64,000 bases of DNA from Streptomyces sp. 35G-GA-8 (lineage in GTDB: Bacteria; Actinomycetota; Actinomycetes; Streptomycetales; Streptomycetaceae): assembly GCF_023534745.1 (NCBI RefSeq), contig NZ_JAMHJQ010000011.1:1-64000 (forward strand). Direction: 5' to 3'. This document shows, in pieces, positions 32,989 to 41,800 of this stretch. Positions within the stretch are counted from its first letter, which is position 1; each line of letters starts with the position of its first letter. Both the position numbers and the translations under genes were made by a program. The notes under the pieces are model-generated. The model worked only from the letters and a program-made list of their open reading frames with translations, was not told the origin of the DNA and ran no database searches.

Positions 32989-34830
32989 GGGCCGGGGCCC
33001 GTGGCCCGAACGTGAGCCTGAGCCTGAAGGTGAACCCGAACCAGAACCGGAACCCGAGCCCGTGCGGGAAGCCGAACCCGAACCGGAACCCGAACCCGAA
33101 CCCGAGCGGATGTGCTCCGCCACGGGGTCCCGCAGCTCGCGCTTGAGGATCTTGCCGGTCGGGTTACGGGGCAACGGCTCCTCCTGTACGAGCACATGGG
33201 CCGGCACCTTGAACGCGGCCAGACGACGCCCGACATGGGCCCGCAGCTCCCCGGCCTCCGTCCCCGCCCCGGGCCTGATCCGCACCACCGCCGCGACCTC
33301 CTCGCCCAGCACGGGGTGGGGGACGCCGAGCACGGCTGCGTCGATGACGTCCGGGTGGGCGTGGAGTACGTCCTCGACCTCGACGCAGTACACGTTCTCG
33401 CCACCGCGGACGATCATGTCCTTGACCCGGTCCACGACGCTGACGCGCCCGTCGTCCCGTACGACCGCGAGGTCACCGGTCCTGAACCAGCCGTCGCGGG
33501 AGAACGCCCGCGCGCTCGCCGCCTCGTCCCGCCAGTAACCACGTACGAGCGACTGGCCGCGCAGGCACAGCTCCCCCACCTCCCCCTCGGGCAGGGGCCG
33601 GCCGGCCGGATCCGCGATCCGCAGTTCGGTGACGGGTGTCGGACGTCCCACGCTCGCCGGGAACCGTCGGTAGTCGGCGCCGAAGTTGGCGAGCACTCCG
33701 CCGGAGGTCTCCGTCAGGCCGTAGCCGTTACGGGCCTCGACACGCTCCCCGTAGCGGGCGGTGAGCCGGGCGACCAGATCGGGCGGCGCGGCGGCGCCGC
33801 CGGTGGCGAGCATGGTGAGGGATTCCAGCGGGTCGTTCGCGGCCGTCGCCTCCTCCAGGAGTTGGAGGGCGGTGGCCGGGACGCCCGCGAAGTGCGTCAC
33901 CCGGTGCTCGTGGATCAGCTCCAGGGCCCGCCGCGCGTCCCACTTCCGCATCAGCACGAGCGTGCCGCCGACGGCCATCGCCGAATAGAGGCTGGTGAAC
34001 GCCGCCACATGGAAGAACGGGAAGGTCATGAGCGTGATGGGCGCGGGACCCTGGCCGGGGATCCGCCCGCGTCCGAGGGCGGAGGCGGCGGCCTGGAAGC
34101 GCGGGTTCATGGCCGCGCCGGCCTGGGCGAGCTGCGTGGCGACGGCACCCTTGGGCCGCCCGGTCGTCCCAGACGTGTAGATGATGGTGGCGTCGTCCTC
34201 GGGCCGCACCTCGACGTCGGGGGGCGCGGCGGCGGGATCGGGGGCGGGCAGTTCCTCGTACCGCTCCGTGCGCGGGCCGATCTCGCCGTCGTAACCGTCG
34301 TAACCGTCGTGGTCGAGGTGGTCGAGGTGGTGGAAGACGACGATCCGCACCCGCTCACCGTCGCGCTGCCCCTGGCTCTGCCCCTGGCCCGCGGCCCAGC
34401 GGCTGACGCGCGGCAGCCGCTCACCGTCCACGAGCAGGACGCGCGGCGCGCAGTCGTCCAGCGCGTGCCGGAACTCGTCCTCGGTCCACCAGGCGTTGAG
34501 AGGTACGGCGATCAGCCCCGCCAACTGGGCGGCCCAGAAGGCGATCTGCCACTCGGGGTGGTTGCGCATCGCGATGACGGCGCGGTCGCCGGGGCGCAGC
34601 CCGTACGTATCGAGGAACCGGTTAGCGAGGGCGGAGGCGGCGGCGAAGAACTCCCCGTACGTATACGTCCGGTCCTCGGCCACCAGGAACGGCTGATCGC
34701 CGAAGGCCCAGGCCGGCTCGACGAACTCGCGCAGGGTGCGCGGCCCTTCGGCGTAGACGAGCGAGCCGTTCTCGGCACGTACGACGGCGAACGGCGCCCC
34801 GGGCGCGGTGAGGATGTGCGACACGGACAC
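32983..34830 (-). CDS. Class I adenylate-forming acyl-CoA ligase
   Basis: 615 residues of the AMP-binding superfamily, activating a carboxylic acid as acyl-AMP and then acyl-CoA. The P-loop-like TIIYTSGTTGRPKGAV, the A5 motif NGYGLTETSG, A7/A8 DGWFRTGDLAVVRDDGRVSV and VDRVKDMIVRGGENVYCVEV, and the A10 Lys in NPTGKILKRELRD are complete. After the normal end a 45-residue tail of Ser-Gly repeats is added (33000-33110 on the DNA). An inserted Gln/Gly and His/Asp/Tyr-rich stretch lies near residue 155-190. The substrate is probably a fatty or aromatic acid. Confidence 0.92.
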   Translation of the reverse strand: MSVSHILTAPGAPFAVVRAENGSLVYAEGPRTLREFVEPAWAFGDQPFLVAEDRTYTYGEFFAAASALANRFLDTYGLRPGDRAVIAMRNHPEWQIAFWAAQLAGLIAVPLNAWWTEDEFRHALDDCAPRVLLVDGERLPRVSRWAAGQGQSQGQRDGERVRIVVFHHLDHLDHDGYDGYDGEIGPRTERYEELPAPDPAAAPPDVEVRPEDDATIIYTSGTTGRPKGAVATQLAQAGAAMNPRFQAAASALGRGRIPGQGPAPITLMTFPFFHVAAFTSLYSAMAVGGTLVLMRKWDARRALELIHEHRVTHFAGVPATALQLLEEATAANDPLESLTMLATGGAAAPPDLVARLTARYGERVEARNGYGLTETSGGVLANFGADYRRFPASVGRPTPVTELRIADPAGRPLPEGEVGELCLRGQSLVRGYWRDEAASARAFSRDGWFRTGDLAVVRDDGRVSVVDRVKDMIVRGGENVYCVEVEDVLHAHPDVIDAAVLGVPHPVLGEEVAAVVRIRPGAGTEAGELRAHVGRRLAAFKVPAHVLVQEEPLPRNPTGKILKRELRDPVAEHIRSGSGSGSGSGSASRTGSGSGSGSGSPSGSGSRSGHGPRPS

Positions 34831-34916
34831 CTCGGGAATCTCTCCAAGCGCTTGCTCAACCGGAGGCGACGCTACTCCACCGGCCGGGGGGAGTCGATCC
34901 GGTCCGCCGCGCCCGG

Positions 34917-35672
34917 TCAGTCGACCTGTGTCCCACAGGTGATGTTGAGAGCGGTCGCGGTCATGGAGCGGGCGCGGTCGGAGGCGGCGAATGCGGCCAC
35001 GTTCCCCACGTCCTCCAGCGAGGCGGCCCGCTTGAGCATCGTGCGCCGCTCGATGTCGTGAACGATGGCCTCGCGTCCGTCGAAGTCGGCGGGGAGCGTC
35101 TCCGCGATCCCGGCGGTCTGCAGCGTCAGCGCCCGGATCCCGTACGGCCCCAGCTCACACGCCAGTTGGCGGCGCAGCGATTCGAGCGCCTGGAAGGCGA
35201 CTTGGAGCTCGCCCAGGCTGAACTCGGGCGTGGGATCGCCGTACCCCCCGAACACCAGGATCACACCGGAACGGCGCGGCTTCATATGGCGCGCGGCGGC
35301 GCGCGCGGTCAGGAAGTTCGTCCGCAGGGCGGTCACGACGGGCCGTTCGAAGTCCGCGAGCGCCATGTCCGCGAGCGGGGTGCCCTGCACATCGTTGTGC
35401 GAGATCAGATTGAACGAGATGTCGATACCACCCGCGCGCTCGACGACATCATCGGCATGTGCGTCCACGGCCCGCTCGTCGAGCGCGTCGAGTACGGCGG
35501 TCTCGACGGCGCCGCCCTCGGCCCTGATGCCCGAGGCGACGCTCTCCAGCGGCCCGGGGGTCCGGGCGGCGAGAAAGACCCGCGCCCCTTCCCGCGCGAA
35601 GGACCGCGCCACGGCGCCACCGACGGCCCCGCTGCCGCCGTAGACCACGGCGGTCTTGTTCCTGAGCAGCAT
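34917..35672 (-). CDS. SDR-fold protein lacking the catalytic Tyr-Lys pair
   Basis: 251 residues with the short-chain dehydrogenase fold: the N-terminal nucleotide site is present as VVYGGSGAVGGAVARSFARE, and the C-terminal DVGNVAAFAASDRARSMTAT with LNITCGTQVD is typical. However, where the active-site Tyr-x3-Lys should precede the ALESLRRQLA helix the sequence reads GELQVAFQALE, with neither residue. It may bind NAD(P) without classical catalysis, or use other residues. ATG 35670-35672 has GGAGAG upstream. It follows the acyl-CoA ligase direction but is separated by an 86-bp gap. Confidence 0.85.
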   Translation of the reverse strand: MLLRNKTAVVYGGSGAVGGAVARSFAREGARVFLAARTPGPLESVASGIRAEGGAVETAVLDALDERAVDAHADDVVERAGGIDISFNLISHNDVQGTPLADMALADFERPVVTALRTNFLTARAAARHMKPRRSGVILVFGGYGDPTPEFSLGELQVAFQALESLRRQLACELGPYGIRALTLQTAGIAETLPADFDGREAIVHDIERRTMLKRAASLEDVGNVAAFAASDRARSMTATALNITCGTQVD

Positions 35673-35882
35673 GTCCGCTCTCCCACTCACATCGGAACAC
35701 GACGGAACGAACGCCCGCCACATGAAACGACCGCGGCCCCACCCAAAACTCATCGCCACACCCCGCCCGCGAGCTCGCGCGAGCTGCCACCACCGAGACA
35801 CCCACACCCCACGCCGACCACCTGCCGGACAACGCCACCCGCTACACTGTCTGCGGCGGCGCAGCCTCACCGGCCGCGCCAC

Positions 35883-35955
35883 GCCTTCGTAGCTCAGGGG
35901 ATAGAGCACCGCTCTCCTAAAGCGGGTGTCGCAGGTTCGAATCCTGCCGGGGGCA
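35883..35955 (+). tRNA. tRNA-Arg (anticodon CCU)
   Basis: A full cloverleaf: acceptor GCCTTCG/CGGGGGC (two G-U pairs), anticodon stem CCGCT/AGCGG with loop CTCCTAA (CCT at 35916-35918), and T-arm GCAGG-TTCGAAT-CCTGC. CCA follows at 35956-35958. A TACACT -10-like box stands at 35843-35848. Its 3' half is duplicated at 42511 and, damaged, at 38587, so it is the integration target of the island to the right. Confidence 0.95.
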
Positions 35956-35961
35956 CCAGCC

Positions 35962-35996
35962 AAAAGGCCCCGGACCGATCATGGTCCGGGGCCTTT
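35962..35996 (+). terminator. Terminator of tRNA-Arg
   Basis: AAAAGGCCCCGGACC pairs with GGTCCGGGGCCTTTT around a six-base loop, ending in TTTT: a perfect intrinsic terminator seven bases after the tRNA. Confidence 0.9.
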
Positions 35997-36013
35997 TACA
36001 TCTGCTTCTGACA

Positions 36014-36711
36014 TCAACGAGGGCGGTCACTCGCAACCGGTCGCCGCTTGAGCAGCCGGTCCATGTGGCTGATGGCCTCGCGCGCTGGGTGTCCTGCACG
36101 ACGTGCGTGTACACGTCCATGGTGATGCTGATCTGACTGTGCCCGAGGATCTCCATCACGACGCGGCGCGCGACTCCGGCGACCGTGGGGAGGGTAGCGG
36201 TGCCGTGGCGGGCGTCATGGAGCCGGATCACACGGAGGCTGGCAGACTCCGCGCCGCAGGTGAAGGAGCGGTAGACGTTCCGCGGCTCGACCTGGCGGCC
36301 GGTCCGGGTGGCGAAGACGTAGTCGGAGTCCTGCCACTTCTCCCTCGCCTTGCCGCGAGCGGCCGCCTGTCGCATGCGGTGCCAGGGCAGGGGCGCTACA
36401 TAGAGGGCAGGCAGCGGGACGCCGCGGCGACGGCCGCTCTTCGGGTCGTCGTCGTAGAGGACGCCACGGCGGCGCTGGGTCTGCTGGCGGACGTAGAGGA
36501 CGCTGTTGTCCAGGTCGAGGTCAGACCAACGGAGACCGATGATCTCCCCTCGGCGAAGGCCCATGGCGAAGGCGAGTACGAAGGCCTCGTAGAGCGGGTC
36601 TTTGCGTGAAGCGGCGGGGAAGTCCAGCGTCTCGTCGAGAGTCCAGGGCTTGAGCTCCCGATTGTCGGTGCGGGGCGGCTCGACAAGCTTGGCGACGTTG
36701 CGCGTGATCAA
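36014..36711 (-). pseudogene. Decayed tyrosine-recombinase integrase
   Basis: The catalytic half of a phage/AICE-type integrase is readable: KPWTLDETLDF, then FAMGLRRGEIIGLRWSDLDL with the first catalytic Arg, VIRLHDARHGTATL (His-x2-Arg), and LGHSQISITMDVYTHVVQD with the catalytic Tyr. The N-terminal core-binding half is missing: upstream of ITRNVAKLVEPP the sequence turns at about 36,725 into another gene's fragment. Near 36,085 a 2-base gain shifts the frame; the other frame continues as EAISHMDRLLKRRP and stops at 36014. Without the shift translation would run backward through the tRNA. It lies next to the tRNA with its 3' end toward it, the standard layout. Confidence 0.88.
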
Positions 36712-36734
36712 CTCCTCACGGCAGGCAGCTTGCG

Positions 36735-36950
36735 GTGTCAGCTCAGGTGGTCGCCTTGTCGGTGACGGATGGCGGGGGCACCGGTACGGCTCCGAAGGTC
36801 GAGCACCGGGACCAGTACGCGGGGCACGGCCGAGGGCTGGGCATGGTCAGCGTCATCGCACACCGGGTCGTGGTCCACGACAGCGACGGCGGTCACACGG
36901 TCACCGCGGAACTCTTCACGGACCTACGCCGAGGAGGGCACACGTGCTGA
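36735..36950 (+). pseudogene. C-terminal fragment of a GHKL ATP-binding (anti-sigma-like) protein
   Basis: About 70 residues: ALSVTDGGGTGTAPKVEH followed by HGRGLGMVSVIAHRVVVHDS and TVTAELFTDLRR. These look like the G1 and G2 boxes of the HATPase domain in streptomycete anti-sigma-type kinases; the N box and everything before it are missing. The break coincides with the end of the truncated integrase, so one deletion probably removed both 5' parts. Its stop overlaps the next reading frame's GTG. Confidence 0.65.
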
Positions 36951-37343
36951 GCGTCACGACCAACCGCGGGTTCTGGTGCGAGTGCTGGACAGAAGGAGTG
37001 CACGGGCAGTTGCCTCCGGCTCTGTTCGGTTCCTTCGACGTGTACTCGGAGCGCGAGGCGGACAACTGGGTGTCGACGATCCTCCGCACCATCTCACCCG
37101 CCCTCGGCACCGACGCTTTTCAAGAAGCGTGGGAACGGCTCTACAACCATCGCATCGACACGAGACGAGCGCTCTTGCGCAGGGACCCTGGGCGGTGTCC
37201 GTCACCCACGTCAGCACACGCATCACCTGGACAGTACGGCCAGCACTCTTCGTGCCGATGGCACACCGCCAATGCGGGAAACTTCCTTCTTTCGCTCACG
37301 AGTTCAACCCCCAGCAGACCAAAATCGGCCGATGGTCCTCATT
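36944..37343 (+). pseudogene. Frameshifted hypothetical protein of the island
   Basis: Starting at GTG 36944 the frame gives NRGFWCECWTEGVHGQLPPA and EREADNWVSTILRTISPALG, then loses protein character after about 37190. The next frame continues sensibly as WAVSVTHVSTRITWTVRPAL and VPMAHRQCGKLPSFAHEFNP. A single lost C in GACCCTGG at about 37190 would explain this. Function unknown; it was probably co-transcribed with the ATPase gene before it (4-bp-type overlap). Confidence 0.6.
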
Positions 37344-37354
37344 AAGGTGCTTGC

Positions 37355-37789
37355 ATGACGGAGACAGACGGGAAAAAACGCAGGCCCAGACAGCTTGGTG
37401 AGCTCACCGACGTCCACGACTTCCTGGAGGAAGTCCGACTCCGTCCAAACATGTGGGTCCGTGGTAGTTCATTGCAGCACCTGGACTCCATGCTCACGGG
37501 CTACCGCATTGCCCTGGGCGTCCACGACACCGCGGAGCCGTTCGACTTCTGGAACCCCGGCAGGACGGGCCGCTTCTCCGAGTGGCTGTGTCAGCGGTTG
37601 AGCCGCCAATCCTCCCTCGGCTGGGCAACAGAGATCGAGCGCGAGGCGGAGCAAGCCGGCATACCTGCCATGGAGATGTTCTTCGAGTTCCTAGACGAGT
37701 TTCGCGCCGCTCATAAGCAGCTTCCCGGCGAACCGGAGCTCGACAGCCACAGCGCAGCGGAGCCCCAACAGCCCCTTGCCACAGACTGA
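37355..37789 (+). CDS. Hypothetical protein of the island (144 aa)
   Basis: Not recognised. An intact 144-residue protein with protein-like composition: RPRQLGELTDVHDFLEEVRL, NMWVRGSSLQHLDSMLTGYR, FWNPGRTGRFSEWLCQRLSR and AMEMFFEFLDEFRA. It is mostly helical and acidic, without membrane segment or signal peptide. ATG 37355 has AAGGTG six bases upstream. It is the only complete gene in the first island segment. Some relatives in streptomycetes follow the same ATPase/hypothetical pair, which suggests a small conserved unit. Confidence 0.7.
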   Translation: MTETDGKKRRPRQLGELTDVHDFLEEVRLRPNMWVRGSSLQHLDSMLTGYRIALGVHDTAEPFDFWNPGRTGRFSEWLCQRLSRQSSLGWATEIEREAEQAGIPAMEMFFEFLDEFRAAHKQLPGEPELDSHSAAEPQQPLATD

Positions 37790-38586
37790 GTTACAACTTT
37801 CTCTACTGGTTCAAGCCCCGGCTGCGCTCCGCCGGGCGCGCTCCCGGCTCCGCTGCGGGCGCCGCTCCTGCCTTCGGCCCGCTCCGCCCGCACTGCGCCG
37901 ACGCGCGCCCACGAATGGGAAGAGGCCGGGCTATGGGTGGCAAGCATCGCACGATCGAGGCCGCGGTCAGAGCCTGTGCCTCCAGCGGGGGATCGGCCGG
38001 CACCGGGATGGAGGGGGCGCCGTTGCCGGGCGCGGGCACGTTGTGGCCTGCGCGGGGAGCTCCCATCCTGTCCACCGCCGACCCAGGCAGAGCCGAGCAG
38101 ACGCGGCCCAGGGCGTCCAGGTCGTTCGTACAGTGGCGCGCTCCACCTCGCCCTGAACCACGCCCGCTCCACGGTGTGTGGGTCGACGGCGGACGGGATG
38201 GGAGCTGGGGTGAGTGGTGGGTTAACGCAGTGAATCAGTCCGCGATCCTGAAGCTACTGAGTGCGCACCATCACGGTTTTCGTGAATCGGCGGTCCGCCC
38301 GGTACTGAAGCGGACCGCCGTCGGCGCTTAGAACTGGCTCACCCAGGTGATGATCCGCTCGGCAAAGTCCTGACCGAAGACCTTGCGGGCCCCACTTCTT
38401 AGGCCAAATGCAGCAGCACCGAGAAGTCCGCTCGGGGCACGGTGCCTCGAAGAGAAGGCACGGACAGCCGTCCACGATGACTTCCAAAAGGGGTCCCGGC
38501 TCGACGCAGGGACAGGCTGCCCCCTAATCCGCACCTGGGGCCGGCGCGGCCGCACACCGGTGGTGCGGGTCACCGCCGCCAACACC
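37790..38586. other. About 800 bp of island DNA without a supported gene
   Basis: Frames here have poor composition. 37810-37915 is a run of GC-rich, partly palindromic blocks (GGCTGCGCTCCGCCGGGCGCG-like) reminiscent of plasmid structural regions, but I cannot assign it. A perfect 11-bp hairpin lies at 38288-38320. On the minus strand just right of it a short stretch ending VFGQDFAERIITWVSQF (stop about 38330) could be the tail of a lost gene. Confidence 0.5.
38288..38320. terminator. Hairpin in the island gap
   Basis: CGGCGGTCCGC and GCGGACCGCCG pair perfectly around an 11-base loop; probably a terminator for a lost gene on either side. Confidence 0.5.
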
Positions 38587-38614
38587 AAGCGGGTGTCGAA
38601 TCCTGCCGGGGCAC
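38587..38614. other. Decayed att site (tRNA-Arg 3' end copy with deletion)
   Basis: AAGCGGGTGTCG joined to AATCCTGCCGGGG and CAC: the tRNA-Arg 3' sequence from the anticodon stem to the acceptor, with CAGGTTCG missing between two TCG triplets and one G lost. It marks an old element boundary between the tRNA and the copy at 42511. Confidence 0.8.
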
Positions 38615-38818
38615 AGAGAAACACCAGGCCAGAGGCCCTTCCGTCCAGACCGCGGAGGGGCATCTGTGCTTACAGCATCCATGCAGCAGGTGCGGAGGAG
38701 CGGGCGCTGCCGCAGGGGGTAGACGTACGCAACCTTGAGGCCCTCTCGACGGTCGGTGACGTTGCGCTTACCGTGTGTCGAGTTGGATACCGGGAGTGTG
38801 CTGGCCTCTGGGGGCGGG

Positions 38819-41800
38819 ATGCAGCGCAGGGACGGGTTTCGGCGAATCGTCAGCGAGTTTGGTGCGACGTGCAAGCAGGCATTGCTGCACGGGCAGAAGG
38901 AAGCCGCGATACGAAGGGCAGTGGAGACACTTCTTGTCGACGCGGCGGGCGTGTTGGGGCTACGGGCTGTCCTGCACGCCGAGGTCGCGATCACCGCGCA
39001 CCGTATTAGACCCGACCTGGCAGTGCGGATCGGGAAGTCACCGCGCAACATCGTCGGCTATGTCGAGCTGAAAAGCCCAGACAAGAACGTGATCCATCCT
39101 GGCGGGCTGAACCAGCGCGACCGCCGTCAGTGGGAGGGCATGGCGAAACTCCCCAACTTGATCTACACCAACGGCCAGACGTGGATCATGTACCGCTCGG
39201 GCCGGCAGCACGGCGACACCATTCACCTTGACGGCGATCTGCGCACCGCCGGCTCTCGCTTGCGGCTGCCGGCTGTCAGTGAGGCCGCCTTCGAAGCAAT
39301 GCTGATCGCGTTCCTCAGCTGGCAACCGCACCCGCTGACGTCCATGCGGGAAGTGGTCGCCCATGTAGCTCCTCTGTGCACTCTCCTGCGTGACGCCGTC
39401 CACGACCGCCTCGACGCCGAAGCCGGCCTCTCACGTCACCAACGCCCGTTCACCGACCTGGCATCCACCCTTGAGGTCGACCTCTTCCCGACCACGGACG
39501 ACCGGGACAAACGGGCGGCCTTCGCTGACCGCTACGCCCAGTCCGTCACCTTCGCTCTCCTGCTCGCCGGCTCCGACACCACCGGCGACAGCGACAGCGC
39601 ATTGGCCGGTATGAGTCTGCACGAAGTAGGCAGGCGTCTGGGGGCGGAGCACTCCGTCATGGGCCGCGCCCTGCAGATTCTCACCGACCAGGTCGAGGGA
39701 GAATTCCGCGACAGCCTCGACATGCTCGTACGCGTCATCGACGCCATCGACTGGAGGAGTGCCCTGGCCGGCGAACCCGGCTTCCACATCCATCTCTACG
39801 AGCACTTCCTGCAGGAGTACGACGCCGACTTGCGCAAGGACTCCGGCACCTACTACACGCCGGCACCGCTGATGACGGAGATGATCCGCCTTGTTGATGA
39901 GGTGCTGGCCACCACGCTGGACTGCCCGGACGGCTTCGCCGACCCCGGTGTGTCCATCATCGACCCCGCCATGGGCACCGGCACCTTCCTCACCGGCATC
40001 ATCGACCTCGTCGCCCGTAAGCAGTCCGAAGGCGGCAACGAAGGCTTCCGCGCCGAATCCGTACAGGAACTAGCCGGCCGACTGATCGGTTTCGAGAAAC
40101 AGATGGGCGCCTTCGCCGTCGCCCAGATGCGTGTCGGGCAGATGCTGCGCCATCTCAATGCCCGGGTCCGGCTGCACGACATGCGCCTGCACTTGGCCGA
40201 CACCCTCGCCGATCCCTGGCGTCCCAGCGAACTCTTTGATCGATACGGCGCCTTGTGGGGGCCCTTACGTGATGACGCCGAAGCAGCCAGCACCATCCAG
40301 CGCGACGGACGCATCACCGTTGTCATCGGCAACCCGCCCCACCGCGAACAGGCAGAAGGCCAGGGCGGATGGATCGAAAAGGGCTCACCTGGCCGCGGTG
40401 ACCCACCTCTGGACGCCTTCCGGCTACACGGTGCCGCAGGCGTGTACGAGAACAAACTGAAAAGCCTGTGCACCTACTTCTGGCGCTGGGCCAGCCACAA
40501 AGTCTTCGACCAGCACGACGACCACCGCCACGGCGTCGTCTGCTTCGTCAGTACAGGCGGATTCATCCGCGGAGCCGGATTCCAGGGCATGCGCTCCTAT
40601 CTGCGGCGCACCTGCACCGAGGGCTGGGTCATCGACCTCACCCCCGAAACCAAAAGACCCCCGCTCAACAGCCGCTTCTTCCCCGGTGTCCAGCAGGAGT
40701 TAGCCATCGGCATCTTCGTCCGCCGGCAGGGTGAGCGACACGAGGAACTGGCCCCGGTCCACTACACAGCCGTCCACGGCACCCGCCAGGGCAAAGAACA
40801 GCAGCTGCAGCACCTGCACATCGGCGGTCCTGGCTGGCGTACCTCCCGCCCTGCCGAGCCCGCCCCCTTCACGCCCGCCTCCATCAGCGGCTGGGATACC
40901 TTCCCCGCCCTCACCGACCTCATGCCCTGGTGCAAACCTGGCGTCACCACCAATAGGAACTGGGTCATCAGTCCTTCCAAGATCACCTTGCGCCTACGCT
41001 GGGACCGCGTCATCCAAGAACGCAACCCCGCCGCCAAACAGGCCCTGTTCAAGAAAACCCACAGCCGTACTCTCGATCGAGAAGCCCCCCAAATCCCCGG
41101 CCACCCCCACCCCGCGATCCTCCTTCGTGACGAGCGCGGTCCCTGCCCGACACCAGTACGTATCGCCCGCAGAGCCCTGGATCGTCAATGGCTCATACCG
41201 GATGGCCGCCTCATCGACCGCGCACGTTCCGAGCTGTGGCAGGCCGACATCGACAGCCAGATCTACGTCATCGAGCAGCATGCCCAGCCCTTGCAGACAG
41301 GTCCGGCACTGCTGTTCACCGCCCTCGTCCCCGATGTGCACTACTTCAACGGAAATGGCGGCCGCGTCCTGCCGCTCTTGCACGCTGACCACACACCCAA
41401 CATCGCCCCGGGACTGTTACACCACTTCGCCAATTCCTACGGCCTCCAAGAAGTCCTCGCCGAGGACCTGCTCGCCTACATCGCCGCCATCACCGCCCAC
41501 CCCGCCTTCACCGAGCACTACACAGACGACCTCAACTCCCTCGGCGTACGCATCCCTCTGACCGCCGACCGCGGCCTCTGGCACGAGGCCATCTTCCTCG
41601 GACGCCACATCCTGTGGGCGTCCACCTTCGGTGCACGCTGCATCAACCCCGAAGACGGCCGCCCGGCAGGCACATCGAGCTCCTGGCGACGCCTACACCC
41701 CGAGATCATGTACGCCCGAGAAGTCGCGCCCGACACGCTTCCTTCCGCGATCAGCTACGACAGCGAACGCCAGCACCTGGTTATCGAGGGCGGCATCTTC

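Noticed and set aside
35917-36030. C-terminal extension of the integrase ending CPRQDSNLRHPL
   Set aside because: It is the tRNA-Arg gene translated backward; the true integrase frame shifts near 36,085 and ends at 36014.
37915-38331. A 138-codon plus-strand frame in the island gap
   Set aside because: Composition is Gly/Pro/Arg-rich without structure or start signal; treated as non-coding.
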